Shown: piece after piece, positions 1-5,671 of the stretch
Layout: each line of letters starts with the position of its first letter
Numbering within the stretch: the stretch's first letter is position 1
Source: an uncultured Subdoligranulum sp.
Lineage (GTDB): Bacteria; Bacillota_A; Clostridia; Oscillospirales; Ruminococcaceae
Assembly: GCA_900772715.1 (NCBI GenBank)
Contig: CAAGRN010000264.1
Span: 1 to 10,035 of the forward strand
DNA: 10,035 bases
Direction: 5' to 3'
Translations under genes and position numbers: made by a program
The notes under the pieces: model-generated
Database searches by the model: none
What the model was told of the DNA's origin: nothing
Seen by the model: the letters and a program-made list of their open reading frames with translations, nothing else

Positions 1-42
1 CACGGTTGGTAGAATTCACATCATAATCAGTAATCGGCAATG

Positions 43-1347
43 TCATTGCAGAGGTTTGAACAGCAAAATATCGAGCAGAAACAGTCCATCCTTGGGCTGC
101 ACGGTCAGTGAACCATTGTATTTTTCGGTGATTCGCTGCATACTGCGCATACCAAAGCCGTGGTAATCCGGGTCGTTTTGTGTCTGCGGCAGTCCGTCCC
201 GCATTTCCACGGTACCGGCATAGGGATTTTCCATGTGGATCGACAGCATATCCGCATCACGCTGCATCGTCAGCGAGATAAAGCGTTTGCCCTGCGGTAC
301 GCCCTGCACAGCCTCCACAGCGTTGGACAAGGCATTGTTCAACAGAAAATACAGGTCGATGTCCTCCATGATATCGGACGTTTTTGCTCCCGCAAAGCAG
401 GTAAGTTCTATGTCATAAGCCGCACAGTTGCTGCGCTTCTCGTTCAGCAGTATGTCCAGAACGTCGTTGCCGGTATGCACCGCCATATCGTACTGTTCCA
501 CACTTTTTTCCAGCTTATCCAGCGCCTTTTCATTCACATTGTTCCTGCGAAGTCCTTCAATCATTTTTTTGAAGTCATGGTACTTTTCGCTGACCAGCTC
601 GGCATTTTCTTTGCTGGTTTCGTACTGCAGGTGCTGCTGATGCAGCAGTTCCTGCATGGTGTCCACATAGCGGTCCAATCTGGTGCGCTCCATAACACCG
701 TATTGCAGCAGCAGCATAAATGCGCCCAGCACGACCTGATACATACATATAACCACAGCATGACCACAGCCCAGATCACCGTGGATCAGTGCCGGCGCAA
801 TACGGCTGAGTCTGCTCAGGCAGGCGCAGATCAGCAGTACCCCCACTGAAAATGCAACCTTGATCTTATCATTGAATTCCACTTCCACACGGTCTGTTTC
901 ATGGCGAAACACTCTGTGTGCCAACAAACAGCATCCCCCATAACAAAGCGCATCTATACAGATCAGACCGACATTGGTTTGCATAAAGCCGTTTACCCAC
1001 GACCACAGCCGCAGCAGCTGCTTTATATTGCTGGCGATATCCTGCAGCATATAACCGGAGGATGCCACAAACATAACCGTCCAGATGGATTCCTCAAAAC
1101 AGATAAAGCCGACCAGAATCAGCAATCCATAGATGAGCGAAACCGTTAAAAGCTGCGCCCACCCGCTGAAATGCCACAAAAGCCGTGTAGTCCCTTCGGC
1201 CAGAAAGGCACCCACCATAAGCGAAAATGCAGCGCGCCATACAAAGTGCGGGCGGCGTTTCAATCCATAGGCAAACACCCATGTGCCCAGCGCCGCCTGC
1301 AGCAGCAAAAGGGCTTGCCAATGTGCCTGATACCACGGATACATCAT
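43..1347 (-). CDS. GHKL-family sensor histidine kinase (AgrC-like)
   Basis: Membrane sensor kinase that should phosphorylate the adjacent LytTR regulator. The 434-residue protein has six or seven hydrophobic segments within about residues 8-217, then a probable coiled-coil linker, a phospho-acceptor region with YHDFKK (His257), and a GHKL ATPase domain with an N-box near residues 330-345 (LNNALSNAVEAV) and a glycine-rich HGFGMRSM segment near residue 396. This order is typical of the AgrC/HPK10 class that senses peptides or envelope signals. The frame is open further upstream, but the ATG at 1347 is chosen because it overlaps the regulator's stop (ATGA) and follows a GGGGGA ribosome site by about seven bases. 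It is co-transcribed with the regulator. No agrB/agrD-like processing gene or signal peptide gene is visible, so the ligand is unknown. The class call is secure. Confidence 0.93.
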   Translation of the reverse strand: MMYPWYQAHWQALLLLQAALGTWVFAYGLKRRPHFVWRAAFSLMVGAFLAEGTTRLLWHFSGWAQLLTVSLIYGLLILVGFICFEESIWTVMFVASSGYMLQDIASNIKQLLRLWSWVNGFMQTNVGLICIDALCYGGCCLLAHRVFRHETDRVEVEFNDKIKVAFSVGVLLICACLSRLSRIAPALIHGDLGCGHAVVICMYQVVLGAFMLLLQYGVMERTRLDRYVDTMQELLHQQHLQYETSKENAELVSEKYHDFKKMIEGLRRNNVNEKALDKLEKSVEQYDMAVHTGNDVLDILLNEKRSNCAAYDIELTCFAGAKTSDIMEDIDLYFLLNNALSNAVEAVQGVPQGKRFISLTMQRDADMLSIHMENPYAGTVEMRDGLPQTQNDPDYHGFGMRSMQRITEKYNGSLTVQPKDGLFLLDILLFKPLQ

Positions 1348-2057
1348 AAACTTCCCCCTTTGTACTGCGCAAATGCGGCTAAAAACTCCTTGCGTTTTGC
1401 GCGGGAAATGGGCAAACGATGCTTCCCCACCCATACCTCGCTGCCTTGTATCTCTTTGACATAGCGAAGATTTACCAAATAGCTTACGTTACAACGCGCA
1501 AAGTGAGCTTTTTCCAGCTTTTTCTCATATTCCGAAAGGGATCCCCAGATCTTGATCTCTTCCGAATCCGTATAAAAGTGCAGGTCGTGGGCAAATACCT
1601 CAATATACTGCACTTCATCCGCAGGGATTTTTTTGCTGCCCTGCTTTGTCTTCAGATGCAGCTCTACCCTGTCCATTGTATAGGAAAGTATCCGCAGCGC
1701 TCGGGACAGCTTGCTGCTGAACGGCTGGTAGGAAAGCGGCTTCAGCATATAGTCAAATGCGCGGACGGAATAGCCGTCGATCGCATATTGACTGTAATTT
1801 GTGGTAAACAGGATCATAACGGATTCATCCTTTTCCCGTATGCGGCGGGCAACCTCAATGCCCGTCATATCGGGCAGCTGAATGTCCAAAAAGAGCAGGT
1901 CAAACTGGCTTGCAAATTTCGTCAGCAGCGCTATGCCGGTTGTATAAACTTCCGTTGTGTAGGAAAAATCCGGGTTTTCCGTTTGATATTGCTTTAAGTA
2001 CGTCTGTAACCGCTCACTGTACGCCGCTTCATCCTCCAAGATTCCGATTCTTACCAC
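1344..2057 (-). CDS. LytTR-family response regulator (AgrA-like)
   Basis: Cytoplasmic transcription regulator paired with the downstream sensor kinase. From the GTG start it is 237 residues: a receiver domain with acidic pair Glu8/Asp9, phospho-acceptor Asp58 in LLFLDIQLPDMTG and conserved Lys106 in the YMLKP motif, then a C-terminal LytTR DNA-binding domain from about residue 140 (YIEVFAHDLHFYT through the LRYVKEI and LPISRAKRKEF segments). An in-frame ATG at 2078 lies about six bases from the predicted transcription start and has no ribosome site. The GTG at 2057 follows AAGGGTGGG at normal spacing and gives MVRIGILEDE, the usual beginning of this family, so it is preferred. LytTR proteins bind direct repeats; I could not identify such repeats in this window, so its targets are unknown. 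Confidence 0.92.
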   Translation of the reverse strand: MVRIGILEDEAAYSERLQTYLKQYQTENPDFSYTTEVYTTGIALLTKFASQFDLLFLDIQLPDMTGIEVARRIREKDESVMILFTTNYSQYAIDGYSVRAFDYMLKPLSYQPFSSKLSRALRILSYTMDRVELHLKTKQGSKKIPADEVQYIEVFAHDLHFYTDSEEIKIWGSLSEYEKKLEKAHFARCNVSYLVNLRYVKEIQGSEVWVGKHRLPISRAKRKEFLAAFAQYKGGSL

Positions 2058-2090
2058 AATGCACCCACCCTTTTCCATAGGATTATTTCT

Positions 2091-2119
2091 ATCATAGCAA
2101 ATTTATTCGAGGAATTCAA
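2091..2119 (-). promoter_or_regulatory. Sigma-A-type promoter for the two-component operon
   Basis: On the minus strand TTGAAT (2114-2119) and TATGAT (2091-2096) are separated by exactly 17 bases. Predicted transcription start is near 2084, leaving a leader of about 27 bases before the GTG start at 2057. This supports that start over the ATG at 2078. Confidence 0.7.
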
Positions 2120-2210
2120 CGCCCACATGGCAGCCGGATAGGCACCAAAAACGGTTTGCCGTACAGATCACCCCGCTCATTTCAGCAGCATATTCTCTGC
2201 CGCAAAACCC

Positions 2211-2239
2211 TTGACCTTTTTGCCGATGTGCAGTATACT
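2211..2239 (+). promoter_or_regulatory. Strong sigma-A-type promoter for the ATC-hydrolase/GNAT genes
   Basis: TTGACC (2211-2216) and TATACT (2234-2239) with a 17-base spacer, each close to consensus. Predicted start of transcription is near 2246, immediately before the palindrome at 2247-2264. This gives a leader of about 200 bases ahead of the gene at 2444. Confidence 0.75.
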
Positions 2240-2246
2240 TTTGTGT

Positions 2247-2264
2247 GGTTAGTTATACATAACC
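2247..2264 (+). promoter_or_regulatory. Operator-like palindrome, copy 1 (at predicted +1)
   Basis: The 18-mer GGTTAGTTATACATAACC has perfect outer arms GGTTA/TAACC, and its GTTAG-N6-ATAAC core differs by one base from copies 2 and 3. It begins eight bases after the -10 element, so a bound protein would block promoter escape or RNA polymerase binding. Half-site centres are 11 bases apart, about one helical turn, as expected for a dimeric HTH repressor. The identity of the regulator is unknown. Confidence 0.65.
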
Positions 2265-2285
2265 GCTTGGGCGCTTTATGATGCC

Positions 2286-2321
2286 AAAGCCTTTTTCGGA
2301 ATCGCTGAGGAGCGGCTTTTT
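2286..2321 (+). terminator. Weak terminator/attenuator-like hairpin in the leader
   Basis: CGCT (2303-2306) pairs with AGCG (2311-2314) around a GAGG loop, and AAAGC (2286-2290) can pair with GCTTT (2315-2319) across a bulge. Five T residues follow at 2317-2321. It lies between operator copies 1 and 2 in the transcribed leader, so it could attenuate the downstream gene. The stem is interrupted, so confidence is low. Confidence 0.3.
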
Positions 2322-2332
2322 ATGTGGTTGTA

Positions 2333-2350
2333 AGTTAGCTTTATCTAACC
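2333..2350 (+). promoter_or_regulatory. Operator-like palindrome, copy 2 (within the leader)
   Basis: AGTTAGCTTTATCTAACC contains perfect GTTAG-N6-CTAAC arms. It lies 86 bases (centre to centre) downstream of copy 1, and no convincing promoter immediately precedes it. It may be an auxiliary site for looping or roadblock. Identity with copy 3 continues for four bases beyond the palindrome (ATCTAACCTGC in both), so the conserved unit may be larger than the palindrome. Confidence 0.55.
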
Positions 2351-2408
2351 TGCACTGCGGAGCCGGCGTGGGCGTTCGCTGACACGGTTGGACTGCTTTT
2401 GAGGGATT

Positions 2409-2422
2409 CCCGCGGCTGCGGG
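2409..2422 (+). other. Small GC hairpin upstream of the ribosome site
   Basis: CCCGC (2409-2413) and GCGGG (2418-2422) form a perfect five-base stem with a GGCT loop, ending about ten bases before the AAAGGG ribosome site of the gene at 2444. It may affect translation or mRNA stability; no known riboswitch class was recognised in the leader. Confidence 0.35.
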
Positions 2423-2443
2423 TACAAAAAGAAAGGGAAACGG

Positions 2444-3049
2444 ATGATGAAAAGGATGGAAACTTATCTTTCCCGTGATTTCCGGGAAACTGCGGCACAG
2501 CGCTTTCCCGCGCAGGCAAAGCAGCTGAACGCCGCTTTTGATGCGCGCCTGAATGCGCTGCTGGCTGAAAACGCAGCTGCAAGCAAAGAAAAACAGTTCC
2601 ACCTCAAGCGGCAGATTTTGCCGGGCATTGCAGCCTACGAAACCCTGCAGCGGGTCATGCCGAAAGACGAGGCGCTGCAAACCGTTCACAGCTATGTGGA
2701 GCGGCTGGCGAGAACCAGCCACAAGCAGCTTGCCGCCCTGCTGCACATACCAGGGCTGTACCGCCTTGTCCCCGGCGTTTTTGTCCAATCTACGCGGAGT
2801 GTTTTCGGTCCGGCGGCGGGTTTTGAACCCAAAGAGCTGCAGACCGGCAGCGGCGTATGGCGTGTGGATATGATGAAATGCCCCTATCACGACACCTGCG
2901 CAGAATACGGCTGCCCGGAACTGTGCCGCTGCTTTTGCGACAGCGACGACATCAGCTATACCGGGCTGCATCCGAAGCTGATCTGGGAGCGGACGATGAC
3001 GCTGGGGCGCGGTAATGACCGCTGCGATTTTTGTATGAAGGTCCGATAA
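2444..3049 (+). CDS. L-2-amino-thiazoline-4-carboxylic acid (ATC) hydrolase family protein
   Basis: A 201-residue protein, probably cytoplasmic, with no signal peptide or membrane segment. The first ~140 residues are mostly helical-looking. The C-terminal 56 residues hold eight cysteines (146, 152, 157, 161, 163, 165, 194, 197), with CPY, CPELC-R-CFC, a DD pair (168-169) and a TLGRGNDRCDF end. I recognise this layout from the ATC hydrolase family, whose namesake opens 2-amino-thiazoline-4-carboxylate on the route to L-cysteine. Many clostridial members are annotated by similarity only, so the reaction here is unproven, and the Cys cluster could equally bind a metal or Fe-S centre. The ATG at 2444 is chosen for the AAAGGG site six bases upstream; ATG 2447 is possible, and an upstream in-frame TTG at 2399 is unlikely. 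It is the first gene after a strong promoter with two operator-like palindromes, and a GNAT gene follows. Confidence 0.78.
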   Translation: MMKRMETYLSRDFRETAAQRFPAQAKQLNAAFDARLNALLAENAAASKEKQFHLKRQILPGIAAYETLQRVMPKDEALQTVHSYVERLARTSHKQLAALLHIPGLYRLVPGVFVQSTRSVFGPAAGFEPKELQTGSGVWRVDMMKCPYHDTCAEYGCPELCRCFCDSDDISYTGLHPKLIWERTMTLGRGNDRCDFCMKVR

Positions 3050-3070
3050 CAGCGGGGAGGTATATTCGTA

Positions 3071-3118
3071 CCATCCGGCACTGCTTGCGTCAGAGATAGA
3101 ACGCTTTCTGGCGGATGG
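3071..3118 (+). other. Intergenic inverted repeat between the ATC-hydrolase and GNAT genes
   Basis: CCATCCG (3071-3077) and CGGATGG (3112-3118) are perfect seven-base arms separated by 34 bases; past one mismatch, two more pairs can form. It lies in the 112-base gap of the putative transcript and could be an mRNA processing or stability element. There is no T tract, so it is not a terminator. Confidence 0.3.
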
Positions 3119-3161
3119 CGGGATAGAGAGATGTGCTGAAGAATCAGGAAGGTGAAACACA

Positions 3162-3782
3162 ATGAGGGTTACAACCTTAGACGAGAAATCCATCTATGAC
3201 ATCGGTCATGCCTTCGGCTATTATGATTACGGACAGGAAACAGGGTTGTCCGCCGCCTTTTGCGGGAAAGAAGCCACGGCAAACTATATCTGCGCTTATG
3301 TGCGCGGGGTGCTGCGGGGCGGCTTTCTGCACACCACCGGCGAGCGGGGCGAGGGCTATATCGCCTATAAGCTGCCAAAGCAAAAGCTGGGCATCCGGGC
3401 GCTGTGGTTCATCGTCTGCGGTATGCTGCACAACTCCACCCCGAAGCGCCTTCTGCAATTTGCTATCGCCATCAAGCGGGGCGGCACTTCCCTGCAAGAC
3501 CGCATGGACAAGGAAAAGAAGCCCTATATTTTCGTTGGGCTTGTCTGCGTGCGGGAGAACTATCAGGGGCATGGCTATATGCGCAAGGTGCTGAACCTTG
3601 CCTTTGCCGAGGGCGACCGGCTGGGTGTGCCGGTGATTCTGCAAACGGATGCCAAGTCGAAGTGCGACAAATATGTGCATCTGGGCATGGAGCTTGCCGG
3701 AACACACGATCTCGGCGAATTCGGCAAGCTGTATGATTTGATCAAATATCCGAAGCCGACCAAGGCAAACGGAACAGCGTGA
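3162..3782 (+). CDS. GNAT-family N-acetyltransferase (divergent)
   Basis: A 206-residue protein whose C-terminal half carries the acetyl-CoA-binding motif of GNAT enzymes: Q135-G-H-G138-Y-M-R within IFVGLVCVRENYQGHGYMRKVL, followed by a helix and GVPVILQTD. The tail (CDKYVHLGMELAGTHDLGEFGKLYDLIKYP) resembles the final GNAT strand where a substituted group emerges. The N-terminal ~100 residues are divergent, so the acceptor substrate cannot be inferred. A GGAAGG ribosome site lies about eight bases before the ATG. The gene follows the ATC-hydrolase gene by 112 bases with no terminator, so the two probably share the promoter at 2211 and may act on the same small molecule. GNAT membership is clear; function is open. 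Confidence 0.82.
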   Translation: MRVTTLDEKSIYDIGHAFGYYDYGQETGLSAAFCGKEATANYICAYVRGVLRGGFLHTTGERGEGYIAYKLPKQKLGIRALWFIVCGMLHNSTPKRLLQFAIAIKRGGTSLQDRMDKEKKPYIFVGLVCVRENYQGHGYMRKVLNLAFAEGDRLGVPVILQTDAKSKCDKYVHLGMELAGTHDLGEFGKLYDLIKYPKPTKANGTA

Positions 3783-3833
3783 GGAACGGACGGGCTGCAT
3801 CGCATCTTACCGGCATAAAATCGTGCCGTTTGC

Positions 3834-3857
3834 CACGGACTCCGTGTACCCCTTTTT
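3834..3857 (+). terminator. Possible short terminator between convergent genes
   Basis: CACGG (3834-3838) and CCGTG (3842-3846) form a five-base stem with a three-base loop, followed after a short gap by TTTTT at 3853-3857. It lies 50 bases past the GNAT stop and just before the end of the opposing gene. The stem is short and the T tract is offset. Confidence 0.3.
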
Positions 3858-3867
3858 GCGTTTCCTG

Positions 3868-4713
3868 TTAGTGCAGCGCTTTTGTCGGGCAAACCTTTGT
3901 GCATTCATAGCAGAGAATACACTCCGTCGCGTTTTTGCGGCGGCGGGATTCCCGATTGACCTGCACATCCATGGGGCAGGCGCGCAGGCATTTGCCGCAG
4001 TGGATGCAGCGATCCTCCTCGCAGTGGACCCGAAGCAACGCGAAATAGCTCATCGGCTTGAGGAACACCGTAACGGGGCAAAGATATTTGCAGAAGGCGC
4101 GGTTATCCTTCAGCGCAAAGGCCAGCACAATGCCCGCTATATAGTACAGCAGGTTTCCGGCAAGGAACAGCCAAAACATAATCTCTTCCAGATGCGCCGC
4201 CCCGGCTAAGAACAAACCCGCCACCAGCGCCAGCGACAAAGCAAACATACCATACCGCAGAACGCCCCATTTTTCCCTGCGCGGATTTTGCGGCTGCTTG
4301 TACGGCAGAAAATCCAGCACCATGGCTGTCCAGCAAGCATAGCCGCACCAACCGCGCCCGAACAGCAGCGGTCCAAAAATTTTTGCCACCGCGTAGTGGA
4401 TCGTTGCCGCCTCAAAAACACCCAGAAACAGATAGTACCAGAACCCCTCGATCTGCATATTTTCCCGTGACAGCACCCCGAGATACAGCAGCATATAGCA
4501 CCCGACGCTCAGCTGCACAAAATGCCGGGCATAGCGTTTTCCTGCCGTGAACAGCGCCGTTCCCACGCAAAGGCAGATGCCGATATAGCTGAAATTCAGC
4601 AGATAAAACAGATTGTCCTTGGCAAGCCACAGCGTGACTGCCACCGCCTCAAACAAAAGCAGAAGCAGCACCGACGGCAGATAGCGGCGAATTTTCCCGC
4701 TGCTTTTCTTCAT
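3868..4713 (-). CDS. NapH-like membrane protein with two 4Fe-4S ferredoxin motifs
   Basis: An integral membrane electron-transfer protein of the NapH/NosR/CcoG type, 281 residues. Five or six hydrophobic segments span about residues 10-205. Membrane-edge cysteine pairs are WCGYACW (Cys123, Cys127) and CKYLCP (Cys208, Cys212), both typical of this superfamily. The C-terminal cytoplasmic tail carries two full ferredoxin motifs: Cys236-239-242-246 (CIHCGKCLRACP) and Cys265-268-271-275 (CILCYECTKVCP). The ATG at 4713 is chosen because AAAAGGAGA ends about eight bases upstream; the more upstream in-frame ATGs at 4740 and 4722 lack a spaced ribosome site. In characterised relatives such proteins pass electrons from quinol or flavoproteins to a partner. 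No reductase, cytochrome or nap/nos gene accompanies it here, so its partner is unknown. Fold class is secure, role is not. Confidence 0.9.
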   Translation of the reverse strand: MKKSSGKIRRYLPSVLLLLLFEAVAVTLWLAKDNLFYLLNFSYIGICLCVGTALFTAGKRYARHFVQLSVGCYMLLYLGVLSRENMQIEGFWYYLFLGVFEAATIHYAVAKIFGPLLFGRGWCGYACWTAMVLDFLPYKQPQNPRREKWGVLRYGMFALSLALVAGLFLAGAAHLEEIMFWLFLAGNLLYYIAGIVLAFALKDNRAFCKYLCPVTVFLKPMSYFALLRVHCEEDRCIHCGKCLRACPMDVQVNRESRRRKNATECILCYECTKVCPTKALH

Positions 4714-4751
4714 AACACGCATCTCCTTTTTTGCAGACAATATATAGTTTC

Positions 4752-4780
4752 AGTATAAACGTTTCCTGTAAAGTTTTCTA
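4752..4780 (-). promoter_or_regulatory. Candidate promoter for the NapH-like gene
   Basis: On the minus strand TAGAAA (4775-4780) and TATACT (4752-4757) are separated by 17 bases. The -10 is strong and the -35 moderate. The predicted transcript would begin about 30 bases before the start codon at 4713. Confidence 0.5.
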
Positions 4781-4843
4781 CCGCAAATCCGCAAAGCTGT
4801 CGTAAAATTTTTCTGCCTCTCCCCTCCCCTGCCGGTTGCGTGC

Positions 4844-4872
4844 TTGACAGGGTGCTTCCTGCGTGGTAGGAT
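4844..4872 (+). promoter_or_regulatory. Promoter of the second GNAT gene
   Basis: Consensus TTGACA (4844-4849), a 17-base spacer and TAGGAT (4867-4872). The -10 forms the left arm of a perfect palindrome (next entry). Predicted start of transcription is near 4880, about 42 bases before the start codon at 4922. Confidence 0.65.
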
Positions 4873-4883
4873 GTTATATCCTA
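4867..4883 (+). promoter_or_regulatory. Palindromic operator candidate over the -10 of the second GNAT promoter
   Basis: TAGGAT-GTTAT-ATCCTA has perfect six-base arms with a five-base centre. It covers the -10 and the predicted start, a standard repressor position. Its sequence is unrelated to the GTTAG-N6-CTAAC sites, so this gene probably answers to another regulator. Confidence 0.5.
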
Positions 4884-4921
4884 TACATTTACTATGCTTA
4901 CAGGTTGGGGGCAGCGATACC

Positions 4922-5461
4922 ATGAACATTCGCAAAGCAGCCGAAAAGGATCTTGACGCCGTGGAGGCTTTGTACGATGCCATCCACACGGCAGAGGAAA
5001 ACGGCGGGCAGACCATAGGCTGGATACGCGGCGTTTACCCGGTTCGTGCCACAGCAGAGCAATCCCTGCAGCGCGGCGACCTGTTTGTGTTGGAGGACGG
5101 CGGAAGGCTCTGCGGCACGGCAATTCTCAACAACAAACAGGTGGATGCCTACCAGAAGGGCGCATGGCGGCACGACGTACCGGAAGAGCAGGTTTGCGTG
5201 CTGCATACGCTGGTGATCGACCCGCACTGTTCCGGCAAGGGATACGGACGGGCGTTCCTTTTGTTTTATGAACGCTACGCACGGCAGACCGGCTGCACAG
5301 AGCTGCGCATTGATACCAACGCCCGCAACACCACGGCGCGCGCCATGTACCAAAAGCACGGGTACACAGAAATCGGCATTGTACCGACGGATTTCAACGG
5401 CATCTCGGGCATTGACCTTGTCCTGCTGGAAAAATATCTCGGCGCATCATCCTGCACCTGA
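4922..5461 (+). CDS. GNAT-family N-acetyltransferase
   Basis: A 179-residue canonical GNAT enzyme: N-terminal MNIRKAAEKDLDAVEALYDAI (the usual first strand and helix), central strands with LCGTAILN, the acetyl-CoA motif near residues 99-112 (VIDPHCSGKGYGRAFL, with Gly105, Gly107, Gly109), and the C-terminal IDTNARNTTARAMYQKHGYTEIG signature of RimI-like members. It transfers acetyl from acetyl-CoA to an amine whose identity cannot be read from sequence. The frame stays open upstream to 4844, but that start would fall inside the promoter; ATG 4922, about 11 bases after a GGTTGGGGG stretch, matches the family's usual beginning. The ribosome site is imperfect. It appears to be a single-gene unit between the divergent NapH-like gene and the ABC operon. 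Confidence 0.9.
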   Translation: MNIRKAAEKDLDAVEALYDAIHTAEENGGQTIGWIRGVYPVRATAEQSLQRGDLFVLEDGGRLCGTAILNNKQVDAYQKGAWRHDVPEEQVCVLHTLVIDPHCSGKGYGRAFLLFYERYARQTGCTELRIDTNARNTTARAMYQKHGYTEIGIVPTDFNGISGIDLVLLEKYLGASSCT

Positions 5462-5552
5462 GCAGGCTTGTACGTCCGCACCCCCAAAAGGCAGGCGCAG
5501 CGGCAGCCCTGTGCCAAGCGCCCCGCCAAGCACAAGCAATTTTTCCTGCCGC

Positions 5553-5580
5553 TTGACAAATGCAAAAAAATCTGTAAAAT
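5553..5580 (+). promoter_or_regulatory. Strong promoter of the ABC/ygbA/DUF454 operon
   Basis: Consensus TTGACA (5553-5558), a 16-base A-rich spacer and TAAAAT (5575-5580). Predicted start is near 5587, next to the palindrome at 5589-5606. It gives a leader of about 135 bases before the first gene at 5723. Confidence 0.75.
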
Positions 5581-5623
5581 AGAAACGTTGTTAGTTAAAT
5601 CTAACCTGCGTTTCTATTTTTTT
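5579..5623 (+). terminator. Terminator-like hairpin enclosing operator copy 3
   Basis: ATAGAAACG (5579-5587) pairs perfectly with CGTTTCTAT (5609-5617); the GTTAG/CTAAC arms add an inner stem, and seven T residues follow (5617-5623). The left arm overlaps the -10 and predicted start, so the full hairpin forms only in RNA reading through from the second GNAT gene, which it would terminate. RNA started at the local promoter would hold only the inner part. Confidence 0.55.
5589..5606 (+). promoter_or_regulatory. Operator-like palindrome, copy 3 (at predicted +1)
   Basis: TGTTAGTTAAATCTAACC has perfect GTTAG-N6-CTAAC arms and aligns without gaps to copies 1 and 2. It starts nine bases after the -10, almost the same placement as copy 1 relative to its promoter. 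The repeated geometry at two independent strong promoters is the main argument for a shared repressor. Confidence 0.7.
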
Positions 5624-5647
5624 CAGCCTGCGGGCTGCTTCTTTTTT
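5624..5647 (+). terminator. Leader hairpin with T tract ahead of the ABC operon
   Basis: CAGCC (5624-5628) and GGCTG (5633-5637) form a five-base GC-rich stem with a four-base loop, followed by CTTCTTTTTT (5638-5647). It lies downstream of the local promoter, so it could attenuate the operon or serve as a second read-through terminator for the upstream gene. Confidence 0.5.
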
Positions 5648-5654
5648 GTCTGCC

Positions 5655-5671
5655 GGTTAGCTGGTACTAAT
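5655..5671 (+). promoter_or_regulatory. Degenerate fourth copy of the palindrome
   Basis: GTTAG (5656-5660), six bases, then CTAAT (5667-5671): one mismatch in the arms compared with copies 2 and 3, though the N6 spacer (CTGGTA) differs. It lies 66 bases centre to centre downstream of copy 3, echoing the two-site layout of the other operon. It could be chance. Confidence 0.3.

Noticed and set aside
2247..2350. DtxR/IdeR iron boxes or Fur boxes
   Set aside because: Half-site letters (GTTAG/CTAAC) look like an iron box, but the IdeR consensus has one base between these half-sites, not six; there is no Fur-type TGATAAT repeat. An iron regulator is still possible but not supported by spacing.
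2399..2443. TTG start at 2399 for the ATC-hydrolase gene
   Set aside because: No ribosome site at the proper distance, whereas ATG 2444 has AAAGGG six bases upstream; the extra residues (RDSRGCGYKKKGKR) include the GC hairpin and look untranslated.
3039..3154. Small ORF or gene remnant between the ATC-hydrolase and GNAT genes (reads EVYSYHPALLASEIERFLADGG)
   Set aside because: The frame looks protein-like and follows a GGGGAGG, but has no ATG, GTG or TTG start and is under 40 codons. I did not recognise the sequence.
2345..3193. 282-residue open frame on the minus strand opposite the ATC-hydrolase gene
   Set aside because: Shadow frame with no recognisable domain; it would also run through operator copy 2 and the leader.
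5587..5606. Rex (redox repressor) operator at the ABC promoter
   Set aside because: TTGTTA...TAAC resembles the Rex box, but the gap between the TTA and TAA halves is two bases too long and the right arm ends in CCTG, not CAA. Copies 1 and 2 fit even less well.
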